In this document: positions 36,501 to 49,335 of the stretch, one piece after another | Layout of the letters: every line of letters begins with the position of its first letter | Numbering within the stretch: position 1 is the first letter of the stretch | Origin: Sinonovacula constricta | Taxonomy: Eukaryota > Mollusca > Bivalvia > Cardiida > Solecurtidae | NCBI GenBank assembly: GCA_007844125.1 | Contig: CM017569.1 | Coordinates: 7,778,995 to 7,842,994 of the forward strand | Length of the DNA: 64,000 nucleotides | Direction of reading: 5' to 3' | Position numbers and translations under genes: made by a program | The notes under the pieces: generated by a model | What the model saw: the letters and a program-made list of their open reading frames with translations, nothing else | Database searches by the model: none | What the model was told of the DNA's origin: nothing

Positions 36501-39500
36501 GGGCATCACATCATTGTCAATGTATCAATTAGTTTCTGAGCTATCGAGGTGCTGCACATGATCTATAGCTAGTTGTCATTTGACTTTGCCCAATTGTATA
36601 ATTTGTCCTATTTTTAGGTCAAAACTTCTTATGATTTATGAAATTCGTGGTTTATGTGCTAACTGCCTGTCAAGCTTACAGATCAAGTCTGAATTTGAAG
36701 AAGTTGCACAAAACTTAAAATGCTAAATGCTTTATGATGTTCAAAATAAAATAGGAAAACAAGTTAATGTTCAATATAAAATGGTTATAAATACAGGAAC
36801 TTTGACTGACTTCTGTATTTCGTACGAAATGTAAGCAGATTCTCCCAATTCAGTGGATGAAAAAAATGACATTGGGCACAAGTACTTTTATTTGTTATCT
36901 TTATTTAATTTTGTCATAAATGGCCATCATAATACTTAAAATACCTAACATATCATAATGAATGATGTACGTTATAAACCTTTGTGTATACATCATTAAC
37001 CACCCCCACCCACCCCCTACCCCCGTTTTTGAAATTGCCATTTAAAACAAACTAATGTGGTAACCTACATTTTTCTTTTTTATTTTATGTTTGTTATACA
37101 TTGGTGCATTTATTGGTAGCATTTGGTGAAAATATATTATGTTAAATTATAGTAAACTTAAAAACATCCCTTAGAAATAAAAGATTTTCCGAAAAATCCA
37201 TTGTCGTAAATAAGGTAATACTTAATTTTTATATGTGTTCCATTATTTGTATTGCAATATATAGCAATTTATTTGTAATATAGAATGTATTTTACTGAAA
37301 AATAGAATTATTTATGATATTCTTGTGATGCATTCTATAATTTCATGCCGACAATTAAGTCTATGAAACTCATAAAAAATGTTCAAAATGTGACATCTTT
37401 GGTAGCTAATAAAAAACAAGAAACCCCGGTAAGGTCTTATTTTTATTTGCTTTTTCATTGTACAACATCATGTTCTTGACATACACAAAGTTTGAATGAA
37501 ATCTATTATTGGGAAATTTTTCATGAAACTGTAGCGTCAGCCTTTAACTAATAATCCCTAACCGTTTGCAAAGATATATCGATATAGGCATTGTAAACGT
37601 AAACGGTCTTACAAGCATTATCTGTTGTTCTTATACCACTGATGTCGAAACAGGGAGCTCATGTCGGAAAACGGCATAATGATATAAATTCAGTGTTAAC
37701 ATTCTGTCTAGACAACTTATTTACTTGGAGGTTTATTTTAAGTATTGTTAATTACGCCAAAGAATGTAAAATTAATTCCTGTATAAGATTGATGGTAATC
37801 CAATTATAATGTTTATACTGTGCAAACGGTCAAATGAGCTGAATATTATCAATAAACAACATAAAAAGCAAAAAGGACATTTTGAGAACTGTACTGGTTT
37901 AGCGCTTTGAAATGGTATGTCTATTCATTATATTGTGTTGGCCTAGTGCAATGTGAACAGAGCTTACCGGGCAATTATAAAGTATTTGTAAAAAATCTAT
38001 TGCATTACAAACATTAATTATATGCGTCGTATAAAGGTTTCTGTTTATAAACGTAACTGCTAACTTTTCAGAATTACTGAGACTTGCTTTCTGCTTTACT
38101 CCTTAAAGGATCTCTTATAAAACACCATTATGGTCATAGGACGTATACAGCTTTATATGAGCGGCTTTTTGAATGATCATAGCATAATAAAGTGCGATTA
38201 AGATTTACTTAAAATTCACTTGTCGCTTGTTACACGCGGAATACCACATAAAATAATAACTAAATATAAATCATAACAAATAACAATAAATCCTTGTATA
38301 ATAAAACAACACGTGTTGGGGAATGTATTAACCATAACCATTGTGTAATGTATGCATTACCACTATCGGGCGTGTACGTATATAATTACACTATAAAACC
38401 TTATTATATAACCGCATTTGTCCATTTGTGATTCAAACTACTCATGTATCCGTCACGTCATGTAAACCAAAAACAAGTTGCTTAAAAGTGTCGGTGATGT
38501 TCAAGTTGAATACACAAAACGTATCTCTACGGTACTTTGCTCATTGCCTTGTTGATCAACATTCCTATCGATGTGTGTCAGTACCAGTTTACATTTATAA
38601 TTTGTAGAACCACACGAGGGCTGATCCAGAAACATGCATACAAATTAAATTATTAAAACAGGTATGGCTTTGCATAATAAGATGGTTTGAAAATCAGTGT
38701 GGATTTCATGGAGACAACTTGGATTTTAACAAATTTAAATGTATTTCGTACACATGTTTTCGTAATCATCCCATGTTTGGGGATGCGGCCTTACCAAAAA
38801 TATGTAAAATGAACTTATACACATTGTGGAAATGACATAAGTTAAAACATCATGACATACGAACTCATTATTTTTAACATACTCCCTTGGATGGTTGTTT
38901 AAACTTATATACTGGTACAAAAAGAGCAACATTGAAAATGCAAAAAGTGAGTGCACATTTTATCCTACCTAGTTCCATATAGGAAATAAATTTACTTAAT
39001 GTATGGTGATTTATTGTTTTTATTTATATTTCAACTTTGGATGACGCCAGTGTACTGTTGTAACCAAACCCATGTCCAAGGTTGCGCTATTAGCATTAAA
39101 TTCTTCATTTTTCATTAGAATGTCATTTTTTAAATCATTTTCATTTTTATCTACTGCAATCTTAATGGCAATGTCGATATACATATTTATTTTCAACACC
39201 TGTGTCGTGTAAAAGATTGCCTTATCATACAGTCATTATTAATAACTTCGTTCACCGATGGAATAAAACACTTCTATAACTTCTGAGTACAATACTCTTT
39301 TAGGCACAATAATCTTTAACAATGAAGTTCTGTTCAAACAGTTTCATATTGTTTTAAGCAATTATGATTAATTTAAATGCACGACGCATTTATAGACTTA
39401 GCAGACACTCTTAAAATGTTGATAATGTCATCACATTGTTTCACATAAACTTTGAAATCAAACGCCTTGGCAAGGAAATTGCTTCTACTAAATTTGGTCA

Positions 39501-39677
39501 AATTACCTCGACCTAAAATAAATCCATCCATTTGGCTTTATGCAGAAATAGCTAGTTTAGTATTGTTGTTTGAAAGTATTGTATTGAAAGTGACAACCAG
39601 ATGTATTGCATTAAATATTTAAGTTATAGAATGGTGACAATCATTGCGTGTTGAGTTGTGTGTTTTTTCTATGAAAA
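36501..39677. other. Unannotated AT-rich stretch
   Basis: About 3.2 kb with no supported gene, RNA or repeat. A C-rich patch lies at about 37002-37024. Confidence 0.45.
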
Positions 39678-40439
39678 TACAGTAAAACCTCTCCAAAAAG
39701 CACCTCTGAGCAGCAACAGCCTCTTAGCAGCAACCCTTTTATTTTCTCAAGTTTTTGGAGCATTTCAAACCCCGGAGCAGAAACCTCCTCTGAGTTAAGG
39801 TAAACGGCCATTCAAATCTTGGTTGACTAACTTAGCATCGATACTAACCCATTGTCTATTTGACAGGTAACCAATGAGGTATAAAAAAACCTTGATAACC
39901 TTGTTTCAAAATAGTGCTTATAGAAAGGAAATTATCAGTTAATTGGCAAACTAACTAATAATGTGTTAATTAAATCTACAAAAAATTATTGGTGACTTTG
40001 CAAAAAGTGAAAAAGACAATTATTACTCCTTATCTGCAGCTAACAATTCCAATTTATGGTGACTAAATATTAATGCAATCATCTACTATCATATTTTAGT
40101 TTTCAGTTTTATTTATTTAGTTTTCTTAATTAAGTTCTGTTTAAAATTAAGACTTATCAGATTCTACTTATAAGGACTTTGACAGTGTCTCAAATTACAC
40201 TGTGTAAGTTTGTATGCTCTTCCAGTTCTTATATTTCAGCAAATATTAACCGCATTTTAAATATGTGATACCATATTTTAATATTATTAAAACATCCTTA
40301 AGGTAATATTGAATTAAATAATGTTTTATATAGGGTATTTTAACTTGGCACCAATGTTTACCTCTACACAGCAACAGCTCTCAGCAGCAACAGTTTTCTG
40401 TGCCTCTGCCAAATGTTGGTATGTAGAGGTTTCACTGTA
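39678..40439. mobile_element. TA-flanked pogo/Tigger-like non-autonomous element, copy 1
   Basis: Body 39680-40437 (758 bp), flanked by TA on both sides. Left end CAGTAAAACCTCTCCA; right end is the complement of CAGTGAAACCTCTACA. Both subterminal regions carry 'cagcaacagc' and 'tcagcagcaac' motifs shared with the element at 43.07 kb. TA target sites with CAGT-start termini are typical of Tc1/mariner-type pogo/Tigger elements. No transposase is recognisable in this copy. Confidence 0.65.
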
Positions 40440-41514
40440 TCATGCTAGTCCGTTTTTACAATGTTCATCAGTCCAAGAATAGACTCACTGCTACCGGATT
40501 TTTTTTTCAATTTGCAAATGATATAGTGAAAAAAATATATATTTACTTTTATTTAGACCAAACGTACAAAGCTAAGCTTTCTGTACTGACAGATAAAATA
40601 GTCATAAGTGTTCACAGGAAACAACGAAATCTCAGCAATGAATCGTTTATCGACGTTCTCTACTTTTAGTGTTTTTGAGAATTTTTATTGTCAAATGCTA
40701 AGTTTCAGTAAATAAGTTTTGGAATCTTTTGTCTTAGTTATTTTAATAAAGACATTGCCGTATTAATTTTTGTAATTTAGCACATTGCTACATAATTATC
40801 TGTGGACTTCCAAGGAACAACGAGGTTACCCTAGGCGGCGGAGCATGTTACGCTAGAGTCATGTCCACAGATATTAAAAGTCGATATGTCAAAAAATGCT
40901 GGTCTTAACGTACTCCCGTAGGAAAACTTACAGAATATTCGTAATCTTCCAAAACGGTATTTGAGCAGAAGTGGTCGGATATCAAAATGGGAAAATGGTT
41001 CACTATAAGTGTCATGAGATGTATGTATAAAATAATGAATACTAGTTTAATCACGTTGCATGTTTGCATAAATAATTTGTTCTTTAATTGTTATCAATGT
41101 AGAGGAATATTAAATTGATGATCTATTGTTAATGCAGCATGCAATGCAACGAGTCTCTTCTTTAAGTCTGCATTTAATATAACTAGAGCATCGTATGAAG
41201 CTTATTTTTTTTCGATAATCGACAACCGAGAACCTCAAATATACGTTGCACTGTCGCAAAAGCCAGTCCAGATTATATAAAAGAATCAAATCAATAACCC
41301 AAACAGGTTAAGAGAGAGATAAGTTAATGTTTGGCGAAAATTAATACGGTTCATAATAGCACGGTCCCTGAAGAATGCATAGTATATAACTTTGGTCAGT
41401 CTAATCAACACACAATTTCGCAACTATGCGAGTATAAGAGGACACGTGATATTTTCGTGATAAATCTATGTTCTCTATCATGTGGATACAAAGTCAAGAC
41501 ATATCAGACGATAT
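40440..41514. other. Unannotated AT-rich stretch
   Basis: No feature recognised apart from chance frames of 61-75 codons. Confidence 0.4.
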
Positions 41515-41775
41515 AAATTTATCTCTTTCACTTCAAACTGTTTTGTATGTTCATATGAAGTTCCCTTCAATCTTACATCATTTAGGTCTGGCTCTGTATT
41601 CTGCTTTGATATAGATAAAAATGTATGTCGCTATTTTGATATGTTATTCCATGAAGAGTGGCATCGATCACTCACATTCAACTCAAGCAAGATTAAATAT
41701 TGTATAGTGATAACTTCTCTTTATGTTGCATACAAAGCACTAAGGTTCATGCAAGTTGCATACAAAAATAGAACA
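41515..41775 (+). pseudogene. Cys/His-rich coding remnant, copy 2
   Basis: Part of a 105-codon open frame (41482-41799). The relevant part reads FVCSYEVPFNLTSFRSGS, then CFDIDKNVCRYFDMLFHEEW and HRSLTFNSSKIKY. The first half is open here where copy 1 (29.6 kb) is broken; after KY the homologous frame continues as YSDNFSLCCIQSTK, one frameshift away. The pair therefore points to a shared, once-coding ancestor with Cys, His and Trp at matching places. Its family is not identified. Whether the present 105-codon frame is expressed is unknown. Confidence 0.35.
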
Positions 41776-42334
41776 GAATTGTTGCTTTCACCATTTTAAC
41801 TAAGTGATATTGTTGATGAATTATGATGTTTTAAAATCGATTGCAATATTTCAGGTAGAAGCAAAACTTGGTTTAAGATTCATTACCAACCACATGCGAA
41901 TCGAAATTGAAATGCACACTGTTTAGAGTTAATGTTCATTATGTAAACAAATACATTTATGTTGTAATACGAACAGAAAAGCAAAATATAGAGTTTTGGT
42001 TAATGCCAATTCTTGAAGTTGGTTGCTCTTTGCTTTAATTTTGAAATAAAGACTGAGCCAATATAAACTGCATCATAACAAGAACATGTGTAATATCGCG
42101 AAATGAAGGATTCCTATATACGATCACAACTTTTTAAGGGGCAGTGACATTGATATAGAAAAACTTCCTCTTTCCGTTAGGTAACTACCGCTTAAATCTT
42201 ACCGTACCATTATTCTAAAATAAATAAAAGAATTTATTTGAATGAATCGAAAACTAAATTTAAAGTTAAAGTTGCATTGACTCTGTCGCAAAATCCAACT
42301 TTTATGTGCAGGCTAACTTGATGATAATCATCCT

Positions 42335-42540
42335 GTGAAGGTCAGGAAATATAGAAGATGCGGTCGGTTGTGCGAACAAGCTCTCTTTAATAACAGTGAC
42401 CATGACCTTGATCCAATTGACAGGAAAATCAATCACAATCCTCTTCTTCCCACGTGGTTTCTACCGTTTGGACTTGTTGTCTTAATGTTACCTCAGATAA
42501 TTATTGCCAGACTCTTTGAAGTGCTTTCAAGTGAATAAAA
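42335..42540 (+). repeat. Probable relic of bivalve 'GTGACCTTGACC' repeat
   Basis: The phrases 'cagtgaccatgaccttgatc' (about 42394-42413) and 'gacaggaaaatcaatcacaatcc' echo a common bivalve repeat (gtgaccttgacctttgacc...cctgaaaatcaatagg). A 67-codon frame (42335-42538) coincides with it and ends at an AATAAA, but there is no other sign of a gene. Confidence 0.35.
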
Positions 42541-43063
42541 ACCAGAAGCTTTATGCCCATAATTTTTTTATGTTACTTTCTTGAGAGCCAATGTCCGAAA
42601 CATCACATTATGCCTCCGTAATATGTATATGATTTTGTTTTTAAGATTAATCATGCGGTCTTCAATTGGACGTTGGCCTTACAAAACACATAAAAAGTAC
42701 CATTAAGACAGTAATAAATAACGTCGTTAGTTTTCGGTTTATAATAACTCATATTTCCACAATGTTGGCTACCATTTAAGATCTTTTTCATACTACTGTT
42801 TTATCACATCATCGTATTTTACAAGATGTATTTTAAGATGTTTACAATTCTGCTAATTGTTATTTATTAGCATCAACTGATATTTTCTCTTACTAAATAA
42901 ATCAATCGTGAAGCCTTTTTGAGCCATGTATTTTTTCGACAATGGATAAGATATGCCAAATTAAACTGATCTAAAAAGTGCCTTATTTTGTATGAAAGCA
43001 AAATACTTTTTCTTGAAATACCAGTATGGGTTTGATAAGTGGTTGAAATCGTCTAAGTTAAAT

Positions 43064-43957
43064 TACAGTAAAACCTCTCCACAGCAACATCTGGCGGAGG
43101 CAAGAAAAAGTGTTGCTGCTGAGAGGTGTTGCTGCTCAGAGGTTTCAATGAGGCTAGAAAATGTGTGTGTTTTTAAATAGTTTTGTACTTTAGGCAATCA
43201 GCATTTGCTTGTCTATTACAAAAACAATATCGTCAGTAACGGACCTGTATCTGAGTTCTGCCGCAGCCCAACTCAGTAGCAATAGACTGTGCTGACCTTC
43301 CTTGTTCTAACACCTTGCAGTAATACTCTGCTCTAACGTTAGATAAACATTTTTATAAGACATTTCAAGACAAAATGGCCAATATTCCAGTATTGAGTCA
43401 TGCAAAGACTTATTTACCATTAAAAATCGAATTTAAAGTCAGACATCCTCAAACAATGACAGTTTGCATTTAGCATTTAACGTAAACATCTTTTTAAGTA
43501 AGCAATCAATACAGTGATATCTTTTAATCTTTCGATCAATTAAAGAAAACAAACCAACTCGTCAACATCATCAATAGTTGACACTTCTTTCACACGTTCC
43601 CACAATACCCTAGATCTACAACGGTATGTTTGTAGCATGCAGCTGGTTTCCCGTCCAACTACAACTTGATTCCAATTAACACCTTCTCAACTGGGTACAA
43701 GCAGTGATCAGCCGACCGCGTGACATTTCTGGTGTACGCGACATACTGTTCTAAAAATAGCTGCACTGGTGTTGCTACGCAGAGGTTAAACTAGCCTCAG
43801 GGAAGAGATTTACACGGCCGCTTACCGCTTCGCGGAGGAGTTGCTGCTTAGAGGTTAAAATGCGCTGAAAACTACTGGGGGGGGGGGGGGGAATTTAACT
43901 GCCGCTGCTTAGAGGTAGCCGCTGCTTAGAGGTGCCGCTTCGAGAGGTTTTACTGTA
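43064..43957 (-). mobile_element. TA-flanked pogo/Tigger-like element, copy 2
   Basis: Body 43066-43955 (890 bp) between TA dinucleotides. Left terminus CAGTAAAACCTCTCCACAGC; right terminus is the complement of CAGTAAAACCTCTCGAAGCG. Subterminal 'gttgctgct(g/t)agaggt' motifs are repeated several times at both ends. It encloses a transposase helix-turn-helix fossil (43238-43348) and a 15-base G run (43877-43891). Orientation follows the fossil. Together with copy 1 it supports a local pogo/Tigger family with autonomous ancestors. Confidence 0.7.
43238..43348 (-). pseudogene. Transposase N-terminal helix-turn-helix fragment (pogo/CENP-B type)
   Basis: On the minus strand an open stretch of about 36 codons reads ...SNVRAEYYCKV, LEQGRSAQSIATELGCGR, TQIQ..., then a stop three codons later. 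The order Leu-x2-Gly-x-Ser-x3-Ile-Ala-x-Glu-x-Gly-Cys-x3-(Gln)-Ile-Gln matches the first DNA-binding helix-turn-helix of pogo/Tigger/CENP-B-like transposases. The fragment lies inside an element whose ends independently suggest the same superfamily. The DDE catalytic domain is absent in the 890-bp element, so this is a non-functional remnant. A second minus-strand open piece at about 43555-43620 (VLWERVKEVSTIDDVDEL) is unassigned. Confidence 0.6.
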
Positions 43958-45424
43958 TTTCAAATTTGAACGAGCGCTTATACTTACAAATCAACTAGAT
44001 TCTTGTTATATGAAGCTCATGTCATAAATAATTTAGCAAAAACGATGTTTCAAGCTTAGACCTAAAGCACATGTTTCATTGTAAAACGGATCTTTACCTA
44101 ACTTCACCTTTATCCTACTTTGAGATTCTGACGCAAGGCATTTTCGAATATCAAAGCGGTCGCCATTGGTAAATCTGTCATTTGCAGCAATTCAGTTTAC
44201 TCGAAATATGAAACGCACCAATTTACCAACGACTTATACACTTATACTGTGTGCAAATGCCCGCAACTATTATTAAAAGCTACATTTTGTCGCTCAAATA
44301 GTAAAAAAGCACCCCTCGGCGAAAGCCGTCTCGCCACTTCCTGCCTCCATCGTACATTGATCGTACGTTGAACTTTTTATTGCATAAGAAATAAACTTCG
44401 TTGGTTAAAATTAGGCATAGTATTTAGTCAAGCGACATGCTGTCTTTTGTATCGATGAGACACAAAGTCATATTTTTAGTTACCTATTAAATATTAAGTT
44501 AAAAACTCGCAAAAACACGTTTTATTTACATTAAGATGTTTGAAAGGATCAAATTTGGAGAACTGTAAGGACAATGTTATACGTTAGTCGCATTTTAATA
44601 CTGTAAATTTCTTACGATATACCTAAGGAGCATAGCAGGGGGGGGGGGGGGGGGGGGGCGATGTTCTAGTTGTTACTAAGAGTTACGAAGAGTAATTAAA
44701 ACAGCTTTATTCTGACAATGAAAGATGCGAGATTTTATTTAAACCAATTGTTACATTATTATTAATGCAACAATTTTTCACATTATGTTTTGCAATTTAC
44801 TTTGACAGAATGTCAGAAACCTAAGGATTAAATCAGGTGTAAAATGTATGCTATTTGATTGTATTCCTATTCCAATGATCAGCATTCGTTAATTTCTGTA
44901 ATCATAGTGAATAAAGTAAGTAATGAAATAAAGCTTGGTAAAATATTTCCTCTAAATCATCTGTAGTCATACTGTGCTAGTCAATCATCAGCTCTATCCT
45001 ACTCTGTCACACTATACTATACTTATTAATCTAGCCCCAGTCTAACATGGTCTAGCTATGAACGGGTTCTTCATATGTCCTTGTTTATGCATTCTTCTCA
45101 CACGATAGCTATGTATCTATATTGATTTGAACAGCATCTATTTCGATGTTTATATAGAATACTATTGGTGTGTCCTATATTAAGTCTGTCTCATTTTATC
45201 TTAACTTTTGCTATGGCTGTTTAAAGGAACACACACCTAAACGCCTGTTAAATTCTTAAAATAAAAGATTTACATCTTATTTAAAAATGTCCAAAGTTGT
45301 TTGTATTCTAGGCCTTTAAACTTACATTCAACTGATATAATTTATAAGCAACAGATGACGAAAAGACGCATAAAGATCCGAAACAATACATAGAACAATA
45401 ACGTGCTTTAAATGTGAATACCTT
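43958..45424. other. Unannotated AT-rich stretch
   Basis: No gene. Contains a 21-base G run at 44638-44658. Confidence 0.4.
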
Positions 45425-45510
45425 TGACCTGTGCCTTTTCCAATTTAGGCATTTGTTGCAATACTCATAGGACTTTGTCATATATTCTGATTTAGGGCAG
45501 AAAAACTAAG
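45425..45510 (-). repeat. Family H repeat, partial
   Basis: 'gacctgtgccttttccaatt', 'gttgcaatactcataggact' and 'ttgtcatatattctgattt' match the copy at 28.73 kb almost base for base over about 60 positions. Confidence 0.55.
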
Positions 45511-46120
45511 TTTTCTGTTCAAAAAACGTCTCTTCATAAAAGCTTTTTTCCATATACGAACGTATGAACACTAGCAAAACATTATTTACAAAAAGCATCA
45601 AAGGCGACACCAACGATGAGAACATCTTAATATAGAATTTAGATTTTCACAAATCTAAACAAAATTTAAAAGTTGATTTTTTATTTTTAAACTGAAATTA
45701 AAAGCCAATCCGAACTTAAAATACCGCTCAAAGCAATGTTGTTTCTCATTCCAACATTTTGATGCTAACCTAATAGGTGTTTAGAATAGTGAGACACGAT
45801 TTCAGAATTCAATTATGTGATCAGCCAATGACTAAAACTCTCCGAAATCAGGAGCTTAAGGGCATAACTCGGACTAAATTAAAGATATATTATGACTTTG
45901 TTAAAATTATTTTCTTTATTTGCTGTACGTGCAAAACTTTTCAGAAAGTGCGGTGACGTGATTGTTTTGCTATAAATTACAGTACTCGTATTTGAGACAA
46001 ATGTTGACCGTCTGTGCTTCACAACATCAACTATGCACAGTTGAATTTAAGAAAAATGATGTAAAAATGAGATCATACATTAAAAGAACACTGGTTGTGA
46101 CCTTCATGTGATTGTCAAAA

Positions 46121-46370
46121 TAGGTAAATAAGAAAAGGTCCTATCAAAATTTTCACAGATATTTAAATTTTATCTACCTGCAGACCAAGGCAGACAAGGT
46201 AAATGTAAATGTGACAAAAACACAGAGACGAGACATAACACACAAAAAGAAAAACCATCAGTTACCGCCTTGGAACGGTCAGTCGGCAAAAGGGCCAACT
46301 GGGGTGCTTAAACCTGGTTTGTGGAGCGCTCCAACCTCGCACTTCCTGAAGGTTTTTCTATCAAACAAAC
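46121..46370 (+). repeat. Family H repeat, variant with extended 5' part
   Basis: 46121-46260 ('aagaaaaggtcctatcaaaa', 'cagatatttaaattttatct', 'acctgcagaccaaggc', 'agacataacacaca') is nearly identical to 62363-62507. It runs directly into 'ccatcagttaccgccttgg', 'aacggtcagtcggcaaaagg' and 'gccaactggggtgcttaaacc', the family H core with its hairpin, and then 'agcgctccaacctcgcactt'. Confidence 0.6.
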
Positions 46371-47616
46371 AGTGTAAATAAAAATATCCCGTCAAAGTGA
46401 AACAACTAACAGTAGGCACCTGCATCGGGAGTTAAAACAGATATAAAGAACTTATGTACATACATGATAACTAGTAATAAAACAACATATGTACAGTATG
46501 TACAGTAGAAAAAAGCCTCGGCAACCAAAAAATTCCAAATGAGAGAGTAGTTTCAAATAACATGAAGCAGTACAAGCGCTGATATTTTATAAGAACAATA
46601 TAATGACGTCATAAATGCCATGACGTCATATGCCAAAAGTGTCAAAAGTGAAATGTAAAAAATACCAAGAAATAATAGAATATTTTTTTAGCATCCTTTT
46701 GCGGGGTTTGAAGCAACGTTTTGCCAATTTTGGCCGCTGATTAATCTGAAAATGACAGCACCACATGATTCTACAAGAACTAAAAGAGATAAAATCAAAA
46801 ACATGACAATGGCGTGGGGAGCTACTCTACTGCTTCTGTAAATCTTCACTACATGAGGCGTGATATTTCTAGTGTTTGTGGCGAATGCCCGTTACTCTTG
46901 ATTGTTTCTCTAACGTACCGGTATTATTTGCGTGCGGATAAATAGTAAAATATTGATCAGAGTAAACAATGTTACATAACTTGTTTAACATTAAACGTTT
47001 ATAGAGATCATACTACTTTCATTAACCTTTGTCAATAACGAATATCTTTTACACGCTAACATGTGTAAAAAAGAGTGATTTAAAAATAAACAAGTGCTAA
47101 ATTTAAGTATAAATATATTTCACATACGAGTTTTGCTTACAAATAACATCATGTGGTTACTTTTTAAAGAAAATAAAGTACACATAAAATAAAAATATAT
47201 TGGTATATTTAATAATGCATTTTCTCTTGACTCATGACAATAATACCTTTGACAAAATCAAAGATGCAAAACAATTAACAATTAACAATTAATTGCTGAT
47301 AAAACGGTCCACCTCATCCCGTAACTTAACGTGACGCAGTCGGTTATTTGCACACACCCTCAATTCTGGCAGATGTTGTAATTACACCTAACATAGCAAC
47401 TCTGTCGTTTTAAAATTAGCATACCGCTTACTTAGGTTGCCTTTTTATACAAATATTTTGTTTATTTCGGCAAGGTTTTGTGACTGTTCGGTTTTCTAAG
47501 TGTCATCATGAGGTCATTTATTGGCGTTAAAACACAATAAATCAACATAGGGATAGTCAAATACTGGACACCATGTATCCCTAGAGCAACGTTTTTATTT
47601 CTCGAGGCACGTAACA
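46371..47616. other. Unannotated stretch with paired CRE-like sites
   Basis: No gene. Two perfect palindromes TGACGTCA (46604-46611 and 46621-46628) lie 17 bp apart; see findings. Otherwise AT-rich with no structure seen. Confidence 0.4.
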
Positions 47617-47636
47617 GGGGCGGATCCAGAACATAT

Positions 47637-47700
47637 TGGTGGTGTGAGGTGGTGTGAGGTGGTGTGGGGTGGTGTGGTGTGGGTGGTGTGGTGTGGGTGT
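47637..47700. repeat. GGTGT-rich simple repeat
   Basis: Irregular 'ggtggtgtgaggtggtgtgg' units. Frames on both strands through it (Val-Trp/Gly and His-Thr-Pro rich) are artefacts. A 16-base G run follows at 47875-47890. Confidence 0.85.
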
Positions 47701-47940
47701 ATAAATCGAGATCCATTAAACTTTATCGCAGTAAATACTAGATATATATACAAAGTAAAGGACCCTTGCTCCGACCTAAGCAGTCAACAAACAAAATTTA
47801 AGTTAAAGGCTAAGTATTTTTTAAACTTACATACATGTGTTTTCACAACTTTACTTACCTGGTTGGTGGAGGTCGGGGGGGGGGGGGGGGTAGCTATGCA
47901 TCCACCATCCCCCCACCACGGATCCATCTCAGGCCCGTAG

Positions 47941-49250
47941 GCATAAGTTCTCATCATTACATTAATACACTGGAATAAGGTATGTAAGAAATTATAATTA
48001 TAAACCTATTCAATTGATGTTGCATGTGGATAACAATTCTCAGCAAGATTATTAAAAAGAAGAAGAAGAAACCTCAATGAAAGATTTTATTGCAGGAACC
48101 ATAACCAACTTGGGAGATTGTTTGTCCATTCAGTTGTTTTAATTAACACGACTCGAGATCTGATGTCTATCCATTGACGGAACATTACGCTTTACGTGTA
48201 TTTCAGAAAGCGATGATTGATCGCATCAATGTATACTTTCGAGAGACAAATAATTTCAACTGTTACTTTACAACCCATGGTAAAATAACCTTGGAATTCC
48301 TGTAGGAACACACAATTCATTAGGCGTAAATATCTCGTTGGTTATGTATGTCATGTCGTTAGTAAAGCTGAACGGGCAATAACACAGCGGTTTTTAAGTT
48401 GCCAGATTGGTAATTGTGACTTTTCTTTCTTGTGAATGCTTCGTTTGAGTTAGTTGTATTATGTGTCTTTTGTTGATAAACTTGCCATATTAACCTCTGT
48501 GTAGTGCTTCTTCTATATTTAACATATGATAGAATTATTATAGGACTTTATCATATAGTCGTTTTCTTATTCTTATTCTCAGGATACTTGTTCAGTGTGG
48601 CGGTCGTAAAGATCTCACAGTGAATGTAAGCTTAAATCTATGTTTCCAGTTACTTCAGCATATCTGGATTTTGCAAATTTCCTTTCTTTGGATTCCATTG
48701 AACTTTGGATCTTTTTTAATTTTTTAAATAACACGCTCCTCTGATGTTTTATTTCAGTATCCAAAACCTAACGATCGATGTCTAAAGTATTCTGTGTACT
48801 GTAGGAAATAGATATAAATGTTGATAAAACATTTTGCTATAATTTAATTCAAAGGCGAAAAGCTTTTAACCCAATTTAATTTTCCCATATATCGTTTTAA
48901 AACGATGCATATCCCCGCAACCGAAACACGTCCAATAAGTTTAAAAGTGACATTTGTCTTGCTGGAAAATAAAGAAGTTTGACAGTTATGAAACGCACAA
49001 TAAATATGCAATCTCTCCAAATGATGACTGCATTGTTACTATTTTTTACTTATGTTCTTCATCAAGACTTATCAGATTGATTTTAATAAAATGGATTAGG
49101 TAGATTCTGCGAGTTGCATCTTTCATGCCCATATATTGATAATGCACACGGTGGATTCATCTGGAATTTGTTATTGCAAGGGAAATTGGTATAAATAGTG
49201 GCTTTTTGTACCGACAATCACTTTTAGCTATATACGACCCCACAACACCT
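47941..49250. other. Unannotated AT-rich stretch
   Basis: No gene recognised. A short 'tataggactttatcatatag' at about 48539-48558 resembles the start of family H (minus) but is too short to call. Confidence 0.4.
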
Positions 49251-49335
49251 TTTGCAAATTTGCGACCTCCCGATACGCAAGCTTACGCTCTACCACTAGA
49301 GCAATTGCGGCCGGTCATCGTACCGAACATTTTTG
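49250..49335 (-). repeat. tRNA-derived SINE head, decayed
   Basis: On the minus strand: GGCCGCAATTGCTCTAGTGG then TAGAGCGTAAGCTTGCGTATCGGGAGGTCGC. 'CTAGTGGTAGAGCG' is the D-arm/box A of an ordinary class I tRNA; 'GGAGGTCGCAAATT' stands where box B should be and is damaged. No tail shared with the other SINE family. Not a functional tRNA. Confidence 0.45.

Noticed and set aside
42335..42538. Small host gene ending at AATAAA
   Set aside because: The DNA resembles a common bivalve repeat, and AATAAA is frequent in AT-rich sequence.
47617..47940. Inverted-repeat transposon with GGGGCGGATCCAG and GGATCCATC ends
   Set aside because: The ends match only over GGATCC and a G-rich run, and no convincing target duplication is present.
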